Assembly (NCBI GenBank): GCA_965230795.1
Contig: OZ246020.1
Location: 2,294,001 to 2,358,000 of the forward strand
Reading direction: 5' to 3'
DNA: 64,000 nt
Source of the DNA: PZPK01 sp965230795
GTDB lineage: Bacteria > Pseudomonadota > Gammaproteobacteria > Pseudomonadales > Oleiphilaceae
Position numbers and translations under genes: made by a program
Shown: positions 33,864-42,929 of the stretch, piece after piece
Layout of the letters: each line of letters begins with the position of its first letter
Position numbering within the stretch: position 1 is the stretch's first letter
Notes under the pieces: model-generated
The model's database searches: none
What the model saw: the letters and a program-made list of their open reading frames with translations, nothing else
What the model was told of the DNA's origin: nothing

Positions 33864-34159
33864 TTTGAAGAAAGACCAACGACATCTTCCCACAGATCAT
33901 CCCAACCGGGATTGTTTTCAAAGATTAAATTCAACTTCCATTGACGTCTCCATTTTTTGATCTGCTTTTCTCTCACGATGGCTGATTCCATCGATTTCGC
34001 TTGTTCGTAGTGCACAAGAATCTTTGTTTCATACTTTTTAGAAAAGCCTTCAACGAAGCCTTGTTTGTGTTGCCAAACGCGTTGAATCAAATTACTCGTA
34101 ACACCAACATAGAGCGTACCGCGTTTTTGATTGGCCATAATGTAAACGGCGGGCTGCAT
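33833..34159 (-). CDS. GIY-YIG nuclease-family protein, small
   Basis: The 108-residue protein is a single GIY-YIG endonuclease domain. The GIY and YIG positions appear as AVYIMANQKRGTLYVGVT, followed by the catalytic-region Arg (SNLIQRVWQHKQG), the metal-binding Glu in SMESAIVREKQIKKWRR, and a C-terminal PGWDDLWEDVVG. The ATG has AGGGAAG five bases upstream. The last ~9 residues (NNGLPPARQ) and the stop are encoded inside a palindromic repeat, and an inverted copy of that repeat lies 35 bp before the start codon. The domain itself is of the UvrC/homing-nuclease type; the cellular role of these small proteins is not established. Confidence 0.88.
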   Translation of the reverse strand: MQPAVYIMANQKRGTLYVGVTSNLIQRVWQHKQGFVEGFSKKYETKILVHYEQAKSMESAIVREKQIKKWRRQWKLNLIFENNPGWDDLWEDVVGLSSKNNGLPPARQ

Positions 34160-34185
34160 ATTCTTCCCTGAATATTGTGCAATCT

Positions 34186-34242
34186 GAAACCCCTAAACAA
34201 TGGATTGCCGCCTGCGCGGCAATGACGCGGCGGAGGGGTTTC
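34186..34242. repeat. Right, full-length copy of the palindromic repeat with outer inverted arms
   Basis: The core 34195-34230 is the perfect inverted copy of 33828-33863. It is enclosed by GAAACCCCT (34186-34194) and AGGGGTTTC (34234-34242), which are exact reverse complements, so the 57-bp element can form an extended hairpin. The left copy retains only the CCCCT part of one arm. The element is positioned just upstream of the minus-strand GIY-YIG gene and could also act as a terminator or as a recognition site for the nuclease (inference). Confidence 0.88.
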
Positions 34243-34431
34243 AATTGTGTCAGCATTTCAATCATCACAGTCTATAGTGCTGCGCTAAAAAGGAAAGCTT
34301 ATAACGACCGCTTCTCTCACAATGCAGATGCGATTTCCCGTCACCCTGGTTGTCCGCCATGGAAATTTTACTGAAGTATTCCATAACTTGTTTTACTGGT
34401 CTTCTCCGACCAAAAATTACACCAAGCGTCC

Positions 34432-35484
34432 TTAACAGATTCGTGGCAAGGGATCAGCGTAGCGCCAATCGACAAGTCTCGAACTGCCAAAGCAGGTATT
34501 GAGCTGAACGAAGCATTGCTTGTCTTTGACCACCTCACCGATGATCGCTGCATCATGGCCCTTTGGGTGATTGCGCATACACGCTAGAAGCTTGTCTGCC
34601 TGTTCAGGAGGACAGAAGGCAAGCAGTTTGCCTTCATTGGCAATATACAAAGGATCCAGGCCGAGAATTTCAGAGGTGGCAGACACGGCATCTTTTACCG
34701 GTATCCGGCTTTCTTCCAGGCGCATGCCCACGCCAGCAGACTGGGCCAATTCGTTCAAGGCAGCGGCGACGCCTCCTCGAGTAGGATCCCGCATACAAGA
34801 GATGTCAGGTACTGCAGCCAGCATCGCTTCAACCAGATCATGCAGAGCCTGGGAGTCAGATGTCAGGTCGCTACTCAGAGGAATGTTCTGACGCGCAGAG
34901 AGGATGGTAGTGCCGTGATCTCCCAAACTGCCGCTCACCAGAATTTTGTGTCCCGGACGGATTTGATCTGTGCCCATCGATATTGACGAAGCGACACTGC
35001 CAATACCCGTCGTGTTGATATAAACACCGTCGCCGTGGCCCCGCTCCACCACTTTGGTGTCACCGGTGACGATGGACGTATTGCAGGCGCGTGCAGCAGC
35101 GCCCATGGACTCGGCAATCTGCCTGAGTTGTTCCAGGGAAAAGCCTTCCTCAAGAATAAAACCCGCTGTGAGGTATAAGGGTTTGGCGCCACCCATGGCC
35201 AGGTCATTGATGGTGCCGTGCACTGACAGACTGCCAATGTCGCCACCGGGGAAAAAAAGCGGTGAAATGACGTGGCTGTCTGTGGCTGTTACCAGACGTT
35301 CGCCTGGATTGGGCAGGATGGCCTGATCATTCATCTGCCTGAGAATAGGGTTGTCAAAAGCGGGCAGGAAGATCTGATCAATCAACATACTGGTCGCCCG
35401 GCCACCGCTGCCATGGGCCATTTCGACAACCCCGCTTAATACTTTTCTGGCTTTCGATTGATTAAGGGCAGGTGCATTCATCAC
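34432..35484 (-). CDS. hypE: Hydrogenase maturation factor HypE
   Basis: The 350-residue PurM-like ATPase dehydrates the carbamoyl group on its own C-terminal cysteine to make the cyanide ligands of the NiFe active site. The C-terminus is the diagnostic PRIC, and the N-terminal GGVVEMAHGSGGRAT-type segment (here VEMAHGSGGRATSML) and DDT/NDLAMGGAKP nucleotide motifs are intact. It is the last gene of the hox-hyp unit and overlaps hypD by four bases. Confidence 0.97.
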   Translation of the reverse strand: MMNAPALNQSKARKVLSGVVEMAHGSGGRATSMLIDQIFLPAFDNPILRQMNDQAILPNPGERLVTATDSHVISPLFFPGGDIGSLSVHGTINDLAMGGAKPLYLTAGFILEEGFSLEQLRQIAESMGAAARACNTSIVTGDTKVVERGHGDGVYINTTGIGSVASSISMGTDQIRPGHKILVSGSLGDHGTTILSARQNIPLSSDLTSDSQALHDLVEAMLAAVPDISCMRDPTRGGVAAALNELAQSAGVGMRLEESRIPVKDAVSATSEILGLDPLYIANEGKLLAFCPPEQADKLLACMRNHPKGHDAAIIGEVVKDKQCFVQLNTCFGSSRLVDWRYADPLPRIC

Positions 35485-36611
35485 AGTGACTCAGTGTTAA
35501 TCAGGTGTTGGTTATAGGTGTAGTAGGCGGCGCAGGCTCCTTCCGACGAGACCATGCATGAACCCAAAGGATTGAAGGGGGTACAGGGCTTGCCGAAGAG
35601 TTTGCATTCGTCAGGCTTCTTGCGGCCTGTCAGCACTGCCGGGCATTCGCAAGCTTTGTTATCGACACCGTGAGATGGAGGAATCTCAAAGCAGTATTCT
35701 GCATCACGATGCCGGAATTCTGGTCTTATTGCCAATGCACTGTGTGGCATTCTACCGAGACCGCGCCATTCAAAGTCGTCCCGCAAGAGAAAATATTTGG
35801 CGATCATGCTTTGTGCTTTGCTGTTACCTTCAGGCGTCACGGCGCGGGTGTATTGATTCTCGACCTGACAGGTACCGGCGTTGATTTGTTGTACCAGCAG
35901 CAGTATTGAGTGCAGGAGATCGAGGGGTTCGAAGCCGGAAATAACAATGGGGACCTGATAACGTTCTGCTAGAGGAAGGTAGGCGTCACTGCCTGTAATC
36001 AGGCTGACATGCCCGGGGCCAATCAAACCCTCGAGAATGCGCTCGCCGGATTCAAGACCAGGCTCGAGAATGCCCTGTATCGCGGGTGGCGTAAGCACAT
36101 GATTACAGAACACATACAGGTTTTCGATTTCCTGTTTTTCAGCCTCATCCATCATCAGGGCTGTCGGTGGCGTGGTGGTTTCAAACCCCACGGCAAAAAA
36201 CACGACCTTTGCATCGGGATTTGCTTTGGCGATTTCCAGAATCTGTGATGGCGAGTAGACCATCTCAACGCGCGCACCCTTTGCTTTGGCCTTCAGCAGA
36301 CTCATTTGATCAGTGCCGGGAACGCGTAACATGTCTCCATAACTACAGAGAATGACATCCGGTCTCTCTGCCAGTGCAATGGCGGCATCAATCCTGCTAA
36401 TGGGCAATACACAAACGGGGCAACCGGGACCATGCAGCATGTCAATGGGGGCGGGAAGCATGTCGGGTATGCCAAAACGAAACAGGGTATGTGTATGCCC
36501 GCCACAAAACTCCATAATGCGGTAGCGTATATCTGAATCAACTGTGTCGTTGATTCGCTCGATAAGTCTTTGTGCTGTGTCGCCATCGCGGAATTCGTCG
36601 AGGTACTTCAT
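35481..36611 (-). CDS. hypD: Hydrogenase maturation factor HypD
   Basis: The 376-residue Fe-S scaffold works with HypC to assemble the Fe(CN)2CO unit. Visible motifs are FCGGHTHTLFRFG, LHGPGCPVCVLP (iron-binding CxxC), GFETTTPPTA and the C-terminal [4Fe-4S] cysteines in GVDNKACECPAVLTG and KLFGKPCTPFNPLGSCMVS. It overlaps hypC and hypE by four bases on either side, indicating tight co-translation. Confidence 0.97.
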   Translation of the reverse strand: MKYLDEFRDGDTAQRLIERINDTVDSDIRYRIMEFCGGHTHTLFRFGIPDMLPAPIDMLHGPGCPVCVLPISRIDAAIALAERPDVILCSYGDMLRVPGTDQMSLLKAKAKGARVEMVYSPSQILEIAKANPDAKVVFFAVGFETTTPPTALMMDEAEKQEIENLYVFCNHVLTPPAIQGILEPGLESGERILEGLIGPGHVSLITGSDAYLPLAERYQVPIVISGFEPLDLLHSILLLVQQINAGTCQVENQYTRAVTPEGNSKAQSMIAKYFLLRDDFEWRGLGRMPHSALAIRPEFRHRDAEYCFEIPPSHGVDNKACECPAVLTGRKKPDECKLFGKPCTPFNPLGSCMVSSEGACAAYYTYNQHLINTESL

Positions 36612-36829
36612 GGTGTCTCGCCTCCCTCTTGAAACAGCTGCAAGGTAGCCTTGGCTTCTTCCTCATCCAGTTTGCTGAGGGCATACCCCACATGGAGGAT
36701 GACATAGTCTCCCACGTTTACTTCGTCGAGCAGGGCGATGGAGATTTTAGTGAGTACGCCCCCCAGCTCAACAATGGCTTCACCATCGTCTTCGAGGGAT
36801 TCGATTTTAACCGGCAGTGCCAGACACAT
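36608..36829 (-). CDS. hypC: Hydrogenase maturation chaperone HypC
   Basis: The 73-residue OB-fold protein starts with MCLALPVKIESL; the essential Cys after the initiator Met binds the Fe(CN)2CO precursor together with HypD. The rest, VGDYVILHVGYALSKLDEEEA, is typical. The gene overlaps both hypF upstream (about 20 bp) and hypD downstream. Confidence 0.96.
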   Translation of the reverse strand: MCLALPVKIESLEDDGEAIVELGGVLTKISIALLDEVNVGDYVILHVGYALSKLDEEEAKATLQLFQEGGETP

Positions 36830-39155
36830 GATGGCTTCCTATTTGCTCTTTATTAATCTTGATCTTGTTGTGGTGCGCAGCGATCCAGGCTTGTCCGAGA
36901 CTGATGCCACTGTCGTTCATCGGCACGGTCTCTGCCATATACACCTCAAACCCCCGTTGGCTAGCTGCTTCCAGCAAACCCTGGCGTAACAGGCGATTCT
37001 GAAAACAGCCTCCAGAACAGACAATTCGTCGGCAATCATAGCTGCTTGCCGCCCATTCCAGCCAGCGTAATAGCGCATCAATCAGCTCGGCATGAAAGCG
37101 TGCCGCAGCCTGTACTCTATCTCCATATTCCAGTAGAGGCGCGATCAGTGTATGGAGATCCAGCAATCCGGATTTACGAACGGGTATCCATTGTTCAGCT
37201 TCAGGTAGGCGATCAACCTGATAGGCGAGAGCTTCCAGCTCCATCGCGGCCTGGGCCTCAAACTGAACATCATGGCGCACATCAAGCAATGACGCGATGG
37301 CATCAAACCAGCGTCCGGCACTGCTCGTTGTGGGTGTTAGATCGGGTGACTGCAACAGCGCTGCTATGCCTGGATCGTTCATTTTTAATTTGAGCGCATC
37401 GGGTATGGCACTGCTGTGAATATGAGATGAGACTGCGGCAGCCAGTCGCCAGATCTCTCGCACAGCACGGTCACCACCGGGCATTGCGAGAGGGGAGAAG
37501 TGCGCAACTCGTTCCATACAACCCGCTTCACCAACGAACAGCTCGCCACCCCAGGCCGAGCCATCGTCACCCAGTCCGACCCCGTCGAGCGCCAGTCCGA
37601 TCACCGGGCCGCTCAAATGATGCTCCGCCATGACGGCTGCTATGTGCGCACGATGATGCTGAACTTTAATCAATGGCAGCTTCCGTTGTTTGCTCCATTG
37701 TTCGGCAATCTGTGTGCTGTAAAAATCCGGGTGCAGGTCACAGGCCAATTGTTCCGGTTGAAAGCCGAAACTCTGTTCAAAGTGTTCGAGAACCTGAGTG
37801 AAATGCCTACAGTTGTCGGCACTGTCCAGATCACCGATAAAGGGCGACAGATAGGCCTTATGCCCCTGGGTGAAACAAAAGCTGTTTTTCAGATAGGCGC
37901 CAAAGGCGAGGGTGGGTTGTATCGCGGCAGCAAGGGATAGTGCTTCGGGAGCGATTCCCCGCGCGCGCCTGATCATCGTCGAAGGTCGGCCTGACTGAAC
38001 GACCGAATCATCGCAGGACGCAACGATGTCCCGATCATGCATGAGAAACGCATCCACTTTGCCGGTAAATGTGTTCAAACAGTCTGTATTCTCACTGATC
38101 AAAGGTGATCCTGAAACGTTGGCGCTCGTCATCACCAGCAGAGGCGTTTGTGCTTGTTTCAGCCAGGAGCAACCTTCCGGTTTGTTTAACAGAGCATGGA
38201 ACAGGAGATAATGGGCTCCCGTGTAGGGCAGCATGATGCCCAGATCCGATACGTGCGGCGCCACAACGTCTGATATTCCTTCTCTTCCTATCTGCTTGGG
38301 TAAAAGCATGATCGGCGCGGATGAGGATTCCATGTCTTGCAGAGGGGCTTCGTCGATCTGAACCCTCTCGGAGAGAGAGGCTGAATTTAAAGCCATAACG
38401 GCAAAGGGTTTGGCCGGACGATTTTTGATTTCGCGCAAGCGTTGGACTGCCCGGGTGTTGTTCGCATCACAAATCAGATGAAAACCGCCGATACCTTTGA
38501 GTGCCAGAATCTTTCCGGTGCTAATAAGCTTTGCTGCGGCCGTGAAGATATCGGTTTCTGCACAGGGCTTACCGTTTTTGTCCAGCAAACGATAGTGTGG
38601 ACCACAGTCATGACAACATAGTGTTTGCGCATGAAAGCGACGATCACTGACATCACAATATTCCCCCGCACAGGAAGGGCAGGGATCAAATGCTGCCATA
38701 CTGGTACGCTTGCGATCATAAGGCAGGTCGGTGATGGTACTGTAGCGCGGGCCGCATTCAGCGCAAAAGATAAAGGGGTGTCGCCAGCGACGGCTCTGCG
38801 GATCAAATAGTTCGCTCAGGCAGCTGGCACACAATGCCATGTCCGCAGCCTGCGTTGGCTCACCGCGAAAATCCAAGTCGCTATCAGCGATATGGAAACC
38901 ACTGTCGATATCGTTTGCCGAATCAGTTTCCGAGCAGACAATCGCTTCGATGCGGGCAGATTTGGGTGCTTCGTTTTGCAGCTTGCGCTGAAATTCGTCA
39001 AGACTGTGTTGGCTGGCATGCAGGTCCACAACCACGCCCTGAGGATCGTTGTAGACCCTGCCGGAAATACCCATGGATTGCGCTAGTCGATACACAAAGG
39101 GACGGAACCCCACGCCCTGAACACGGCCGCGAATATGCAGTCTGGCGTGTTTCAT
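36807..39155 (-). CDS. hypF: Carbamoyltransferase HypF
   Basis: The 782-residue enzyme uses carbamoyl phosphate and ATP to carbamoylate HypE. Domain order is complete: an acylphosphatase domain (RGRVQGVGFRPFVYRLA), two CxxC zinc-finger segments (CASCLSELF, FCAECGPRYSTITDLPYDR and CPSCAGEY), a YrdC-like domain (GIGGFHLICDANN) and a Kae1-like C-terminal domain (VQHHRAHIAAVMAEH, CSGGCFQN). It overlaps hypB by four bases. Confidence 0.97.
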   Translation of the reverse strand: MKHARLHIRGRVQGVGFRPFVYRLAQSMGISGRVYNDPQGVVVDLHASQHSLDEFQRKLQNEAPKSARIEAIVCSETDSANDIDSGFHIADSDLDFRGEPTQAADMALCASCLSELFDPQSRRWRHPFIFCAECGPRYSTITDLPYDRKRTSMAAFDPCPSCAGEYCDVSDRRFHAQTLCCHDCGPHYRLLDKNGKPCAETDIFTAAAKLISTGKILALKGIGGFHLICDANNTRAVQRLREIKNRPAKPFAVMALNSASLSERVQIDEAPLQDMESSSAPIMLLPKQIGREGISDVVAPHVSDLGIMLPYTGAHYLLFHALLNKPEGCSWLKQAQTPLLVMTSANVSGSPLISENTDCLNTFTGKVDAFLMHDRDIVASCDDSVVQSGRPSTMIRRARGIAPEALSLAAAIQPTLAFGAYLKNSFCFTQGHKAYLSPFIGDLDSADNCRHFTQVLEHFEQSFGFQPEQLACDLHPDFYSTQIAEQWSKQRKLPLIKVQHHRAHIAAVMAEHHLSGPVIGLALDGVGLGDDGSAWGGELFVGEAGCMERVAHFSPLAMPGGDRAVREIWRLAAAVSSHIHSSAIPDALKLKMNDPGIAALLQSPDLTPTTSSAGRWFDAIASLLDVRHDVQFEAQAAMELEALAYQVDRLPEAEQWIPVRKSGLLDLHTLIAPLLEYGDRVQAAARFHAELIDALLRWLEWAASSYDCRRIVCSGGCFQNRLLRQGLLEAASQRGFEVYMAETVPMNDSGISLGQAWIAAHHNKIKINKEQIGSHHVSGTAG

Positions 39156-39961
39156 GGAGAGGCAGAAACTGGCGTGCTTTCCTGGTCATCGATGCGGCTG
39201 TCCTGAGATTGCGATTGCAACCAGTTGAGCCATTGATCGAACTGATCGCCCTTGGTGGCCGATAGCGAAATGACTTCGATCGCCGGATTGATGCGTCGTG
39301 CATAGTCCACGCAACGTTCCAGATCGAAATCCACATAAGGCAGCAGATCCAGTTTGTTGATAATCATCAGACGAGATGCCCGAAACATGTCCGGATATTT
39401 CAGCGGTTTATCCTCGCCCTCAGTAACCGAGAGCACGACAACTTTTGCCTGCTCACCCAGATCAAAGCCGGCAGGGCATACCAGATTGCCGACATTCTCA
39501 ATGAATACATAGTCAGAAGCATCGAGATCCAGTTCATCAAAGGCATGTCCGACTCCATGGGCGTCGAGGTGGCATCCCTTACCGGTATTGATTTGTACTG
39601 CCTTCGCCCCGCTTTGACGTATGCGCTCGGCATCGTTTTGTGTCTGCTGGTCGCCTTCTACAACGGAAACACAATGGGTGTCACCGAGTCGTTTGATCGT
39701 TTCTGTCAACAGGGTGGTTTTGCCTGAACCGGGACTGGAAACCAGGTTAAAAGCGAGACAGTGCGAGCGCGCCAGCCTTTCCCGGTTGCGGGCAGCGTAC
39801 TGATTATTTTTGCTGAGCAGGTCGGTTTCGACTTCTATCAGCCGGGCATTTTCCTGCGGCGAGTGCTGATGGGAATGGTTGTGGGCATGATCATGGGAGT
39901 GCTCGTGGGAATGATTATGGGAAGCTTGTTCCGGTCCCGAACAACCGCAGACGCTACACAT
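39152..39961 (-). CDS. hypB: Nickel-inserting GTPase HypB
   Basis: The ~269-residue protein begins MCSVCGCSG, the high-affinity nickel CxxCGC motif. A histidine-rich stretch alternating His with Ser, Glu, Asp and Asn follows (about residues 14-35) and probably stores nickel. The G domain has P-loop LVSSPGSGKTTLL, then VVEGDQQTQNDAERI and INKLDLLPY. The open frame extends to 40057, but the ATG at 39961 gives the true metal-binding N-terminus. With HypA it loads nickel into HoxH. Confidence 0.96.
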   Translation of the reverse strand: MCSVCGCSGPEQASHNHSHEHSHDHAHNHSHQHSPQENARLIEVETDLLSKNNQYAARNRERLARSHCLAFNLVSSPGSGKTTLLTETIKRLGDTHCVSVVEGDQQTQNDAERIRQSGAKAVQINTGKGCHLDAHGVGHAFDELDLDASDYVFIENVGNLVCPAGFDLGEQAKVVVLSVTEGEDKPLKYPDMFRASRLMIINKLDLLPYVDFDLERCVDYARRINPAIEVISLSATKGDQFDQWLNWLQSQSQDSRIDDQESTPVSASP

Positions 39962-40019
39962 TAGATTGATCCTCGCAAGTGGTGTGAGCCAGGTAAAACA
40001 TGAACGCAATGACGGGCAT

Positions 40020-40361
40020 TTACAATACCTCCAAAGACTTAATGCGTACTGCATCACCCTGAATCACTTTCTGGCCAAATGTGCCGCATCGGGAACAGGG
40101 ATCATAGAGTTGTTTGAGAGGGCCCTCAAATCCGCATTCCGGGCAGCGACTACGTCCTTCAAGGTGGCAGATCTCCAAATCTGCCTCAGAGGCAGGGGAA
40201 TTGTGCATAACCGATTCAAAGCAAAAACGCATGGCATCCGCTTCTACATGAGACAGTTCACCGACTTCCAGCAGAACCTTTGTTACCCGGGTGAACCCTT
40301 GACGTTCTGACTGTTCGACAATCAGCTCTCTCATACTCTCGGCGAGTGACAGTTCATGCAT
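40020..40361 (-). CDS. hypA: Nickel metallochaperone HypA
   Basis: The 113-residue protein begins MHELSLAES, where Met1, His2 and Glu3 form the nickel site. It carries two CxxC pairs (SRCPECGFEG and DPCSRCGTFG) forming a structural zinc site. It delivers nickel with HypB. It overlaps the maturation protease by eight bases. Confidence 0.97.
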   Translation of the reverse strand: MHELSLAESMRELIVEQSERQGFTRVTKVLLEVGELSHVEADAMRFCFESVMHNSPASEADLEICHLEGRSRCPECGFEGPLKQLYDPCSRCGTFGQKVIQGDAVRIKSLEVL

Positions 40362-40818
40362 GATGAATCAACTCGTTCGACTTATCCAATCGCATGGTAG
40401 CGAGCCAGGCCTGAAAGTAGGTCAATGCCGCCTTCAGGTTGGCTGCCGCTGAGGATGAGAGCTGTTCATCAAACTGATCAAACTCAACGCCTCGAATGGC
40501 GAGTACATAAGCCTCGGGAGACTTGGCATACAGAGTCTGGCATAGCTGCAGTACCGCCCCCGGGCTGAGACTATGACTGCCCATCAAGGCGTGCTCGGGT
40601 GCCGCCAATGGTTCGAAGGTAAAAGGCTCGTCTCCGGAAATACACGCGTCAACAAAAATCACGTAGTCAAAATTCTGGATATCAAAGGCATCTTCAACGC
40701 TCAGCTGATAATTGCTTTGCAGCGTCAGTCCAGGCAGATCGAGCGTTTCCAGTTCGTTGATAAAAGCGGGTCCAAGACCGTCATCCTGCCGACCGGGATT
40801 GCCATAGCCAATGACCAT
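40354..40818 (-). CDS. Hydrogenase maturation protease (HoxW/HycI type)
   Basis: The ~154-residue endopeptidase (from ATG 40818; a GTG at 40860 overlapping the hoxH stop would add 14 residues) starts VIGYGNPGRQDDGLGPAF, carrying the first metal-binding acidic residue. It continues FDYVIFVDACISG and GSHSLSPGAVL, the other conserved parts of the family. It should cleave the C-terminal extension of HoxH after nickel insertion. Position directly behind hoxH supports the name HoxW, but I leave the symbol open. Confidence 0.9.
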   Translation of the reverse strand: MVIGYGNPGRQDDGLGPAFINELETLDLPGLTLQSNYQLSVEDAFDIQNFDYVIFVDACISGDEPFTFEPLAAPEHALMGSHSLSPGAVLQLCQTLYAKSPEAYVLAIRGVEFDQFDEQLSSSAAANLKAALTYFQAWLATMRLDKSNELIHHA

Positions 40819-40859
40819 GGTTGACCTATTTATTTCCGGCGAGTTTGCAGCCACAGCCA

Positions 40860-42323
40860 CTACCCGCCAGCACTTTGCTCAACAAACTGACTGCCGCTCT
40901 TGATCAGCTTGTTGTCGGCATCAAACAATTCCACGACCAGAGGCATTTGACCGAGTGCGTGGGTGGCACATGACAAACAGGGGTCATAAGCGCGCACAGC
41001 CACTTCAATGTGATTCAGCATTTCTTCACTGATTTTAGGCTGGCCGGAAATGTATTTGCGGGCAACGTCAGTAACCGCCCGGTTCATGGCGGTATTGTTG
41101 TGAGTCGTCGAAACAATCAGGTTACAGTAGGTGACCTGATCGTTTTCGTTGACTTTATAGTGATGGAAGAGGGAACCGCGGGGCGCTTCGATAACGGCAA
41201 TGCCTTCCTCACGTCGTTCACCTCGAAGCTTGAGGTCTTTTCCATGAATGTCCGGATCGTGAAGCAGCTCCTTTATCTTCTCGACACAGTGCAGAACTTC
41301 AATCATCCGCGCCCAATGATAAGCGAGCGACATGTTGACCGGTTTGTGGTGTCCGAATTCCCGGAACTCCTTGAGACGCTGATCAGCAAGCGGAGTGTCA
41401 ATAAAACTGACCGTATTAAGACGCGCCAGGGGGCCGACGCGATACCAGCCATCGACGTTGCCGCGACTTTTGATAAAGGGAAACTTCATGTAGGACCAGG
41501 GTTTTACTTCTTCGACAATAAAGCGGTCGAAATCCCGATAATCCACCTGATCAAAAATCAGGTTACCGTTGGCGTCGATGGAGCGCAGGTTGCCGTCATA
41601 GAGATCCAGCGCGCCGTCTTCCCGAATCAGTGACATATGATTGGACTTGAAACTGGCAAAGCTCTCTACCAAAGGCATGTGTTCGAGGGTGTAATTTTTG
41701 GCGATGTCTACCGCGTCCTGTGACCATTCGATCATTTGGTCGACATCTTTCAGCAGCGCGTCGCGCTCTGTGATCGACAGGCTTTTGTTCATGCCGCCCG
41801 GCACGGCGGTGTTGCCGTGAATTTTCTTGCCTGCCGTATATTCAATCACTTCCTGGCCATACTTGCGCATCAATACGCCTTTGCGGGCCAGCTCGGGAAA
41901 CTCTTTGATAATCGCAAATATGTTGCGTTTTTTGGCCGGCGCGCCGAAGCCGAACAGCAAGTCCGGTGAACTCAGGTGGAAGAAATGCAGCACGTTGCTT
42001 TGCATGATCTGGCCATAGTGCATCAGGCGTCGCATTTTTTCCGCAGTGGGAGTGAGTTTGTCGACGCCAACAATCATATCCATGGCTTTGGCGGCGGCCA
42101 GATGGTGGCTGACCGGACAGATGCCACAGAGACGCTGTACGATAACAGGCACTTCCCACAGCATGCGGCCCTGGATAAAGCGCTCGAAACCGCGAAACTC
42201 GACAATATGCAGACGCGCTTCGGTGACATTATTGTGCTCATCCAGATGCACCGTCACTTTGCCGTGACCTTCCACCCGGGTTACCGGTTCAATTTCGAGT
42301 ATGCGTGCCTTTTGCTTTTTCAT
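40860..42323 (-). CDS. hoxH: NAD-reducing [NiFe] hydrogenase large subunit HoxH
   Basis: The 487-residue catalytic subunit holds the NiFe centre. The four metal cysteines are visible as VQRLCGICPVSHH (Cys 66 and 69) and DPCLSCATH (Cys 449 and 452). A 32-residue tail follows the terminal His, to be removed by the adjacent protease. The N-terminus ILEIEPVTRVEGHGKV is the group-3 hydrogenase signature. Together with HoxY it splits or forms H2, passing electrons to HoxFU for NAD+/NADH. Only 48 bp separate it from hoxY. Confidence 0.97.
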   Translation of the reverse strand: MKKQKARILEIEPVTRVEGHGKVTVHLDEHNNVTEARLHIVEFRGFERFIQGRMLWEVPVIVQRLCGICPVSHHLAAAKAMDMIVGVDKLTPTAEKMRRLMHYGQIMQSNVLHFFHLSSPDLLFGFGAPAKKRNIFAIIKEFPELARKGVLMRKYGQEVIEYTAGKKIHGNTAVPGGMNKSLSITERDALLKDVDQMIEWSQDAVDIAKNYTLEHMPLVESFASFKSNHMSLIREDGALDLYDGNLRSIDANGNLIFDQVDYRDFDRFIVEEVKPWSYMKFPFIKSRGNVDGWYRVGPLARLNTVSFIDTPLADQRLKEFREFGHHKPVNMSLAYHWARMIEVLHCVEKIKELLHDPDIHGKDLKLRGERREEGIAVIEAPRGSLFHHYKVNENDQVTYCNLIVSTTHNNTAMNRAVTDVARKYISGQPKISEEMLNHIEVAVRAYDPCLSCATHALGQMPLVVELFDADNKLIKSGSQFVEQSAGG

Positions 42324-42371
42324 CTTTATACTTAACGTTAGAGTTTAAGTTAATTAATTATCCCATTGATA

Positions 42372-42929
42372 TTAATCATATTTTATAAGTACAGAATCAA
42401 GCTTGGGTGCTTCTCCCTTGATCAGAGCCGATAGCGCATACCACAAGGTATCGCCACTGGGTGGGCATCCTGGAATCTGGTAATCCACTTTCACCACATC
42501 AACACAGGTGTACACCTTGTCGAGCAGAAGAGGAAGCGCCGGGTCGTTGGGAATCTGGTTGTCTGGATTCAGCACCTTTGGCGAACTGTAAGCCTCATCA
42601 AGACATTCACGCAGGGGGTCGTCCGAATGCATAATGGCGTTCCGCATTACCGGCAAGCCACCCATGATTGCGCACTGGCCGATTGCAACGAGAATGTCGC
42701 AGTTTTGGCGAAACTCACGCAGCACGTGAACATTGTCTTCGTTACAGCAGCCGCCTTCTATCAGACCAATGTCACAGCGACGGGTAAAGCGCTTCTTATC
42801 GTTGAGTGGAGAGCGATCAAATTCGGCAAGCTCCATCAAGTCGAAAATACGCTCGTCAATATCTAGTAAAGACATGTGACAGCCAAAACATCCGGCCAGG
42901 GAAGCCGTCGCAATACGCTTTTTCCTCAT
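42372..42929 (-). CDS. hoxY: NAD-reducing hydrogenase small subunit HoxY
   Basis: The 185-residue electron-transfer subunit coordinates the proximal [4Fe-4S] cluster. Candidate ligands are the cysteines in SLAGCFGCHMSLLD, LIEGGCCNEDN, IGQCAIMGGLP and IPGCPPSGD. The short length without a twin-arginine signal marks the soluble cytoplasmic group-3d type. It overlaps hoxU by four bases. Confidence 0.96.
   Translation of the reverse strand: MRKKRIATASLAGCFGCHMSLLDIDERIFDLMELAEFDRSPLNDKKRFTRRCDIGLIEGGCCNEDNVHVLREFRQNCDILVAIGQCAIMGGLPVMRNAIMHSDDPLRECLDEAYSSPKVLNPDNQIPNDPALPLLLDKVYTCVDVVKVDYQIPGCPPSGDTLWYALSALIKGEAPKLDSVLIKYD

Noticed and set aside
34370..34431. Terminator after hypE
   Set aside because: TGGTC/GACCA at 34397-34412 is only a 5-bp stem and is not followed by a T-run on the minus strand.
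39962..40057. 32-residue extension of HypB
   Set aside because: HypB proteins begin with the nickel CxxCGC motif, which starts at the ATG at 39961.
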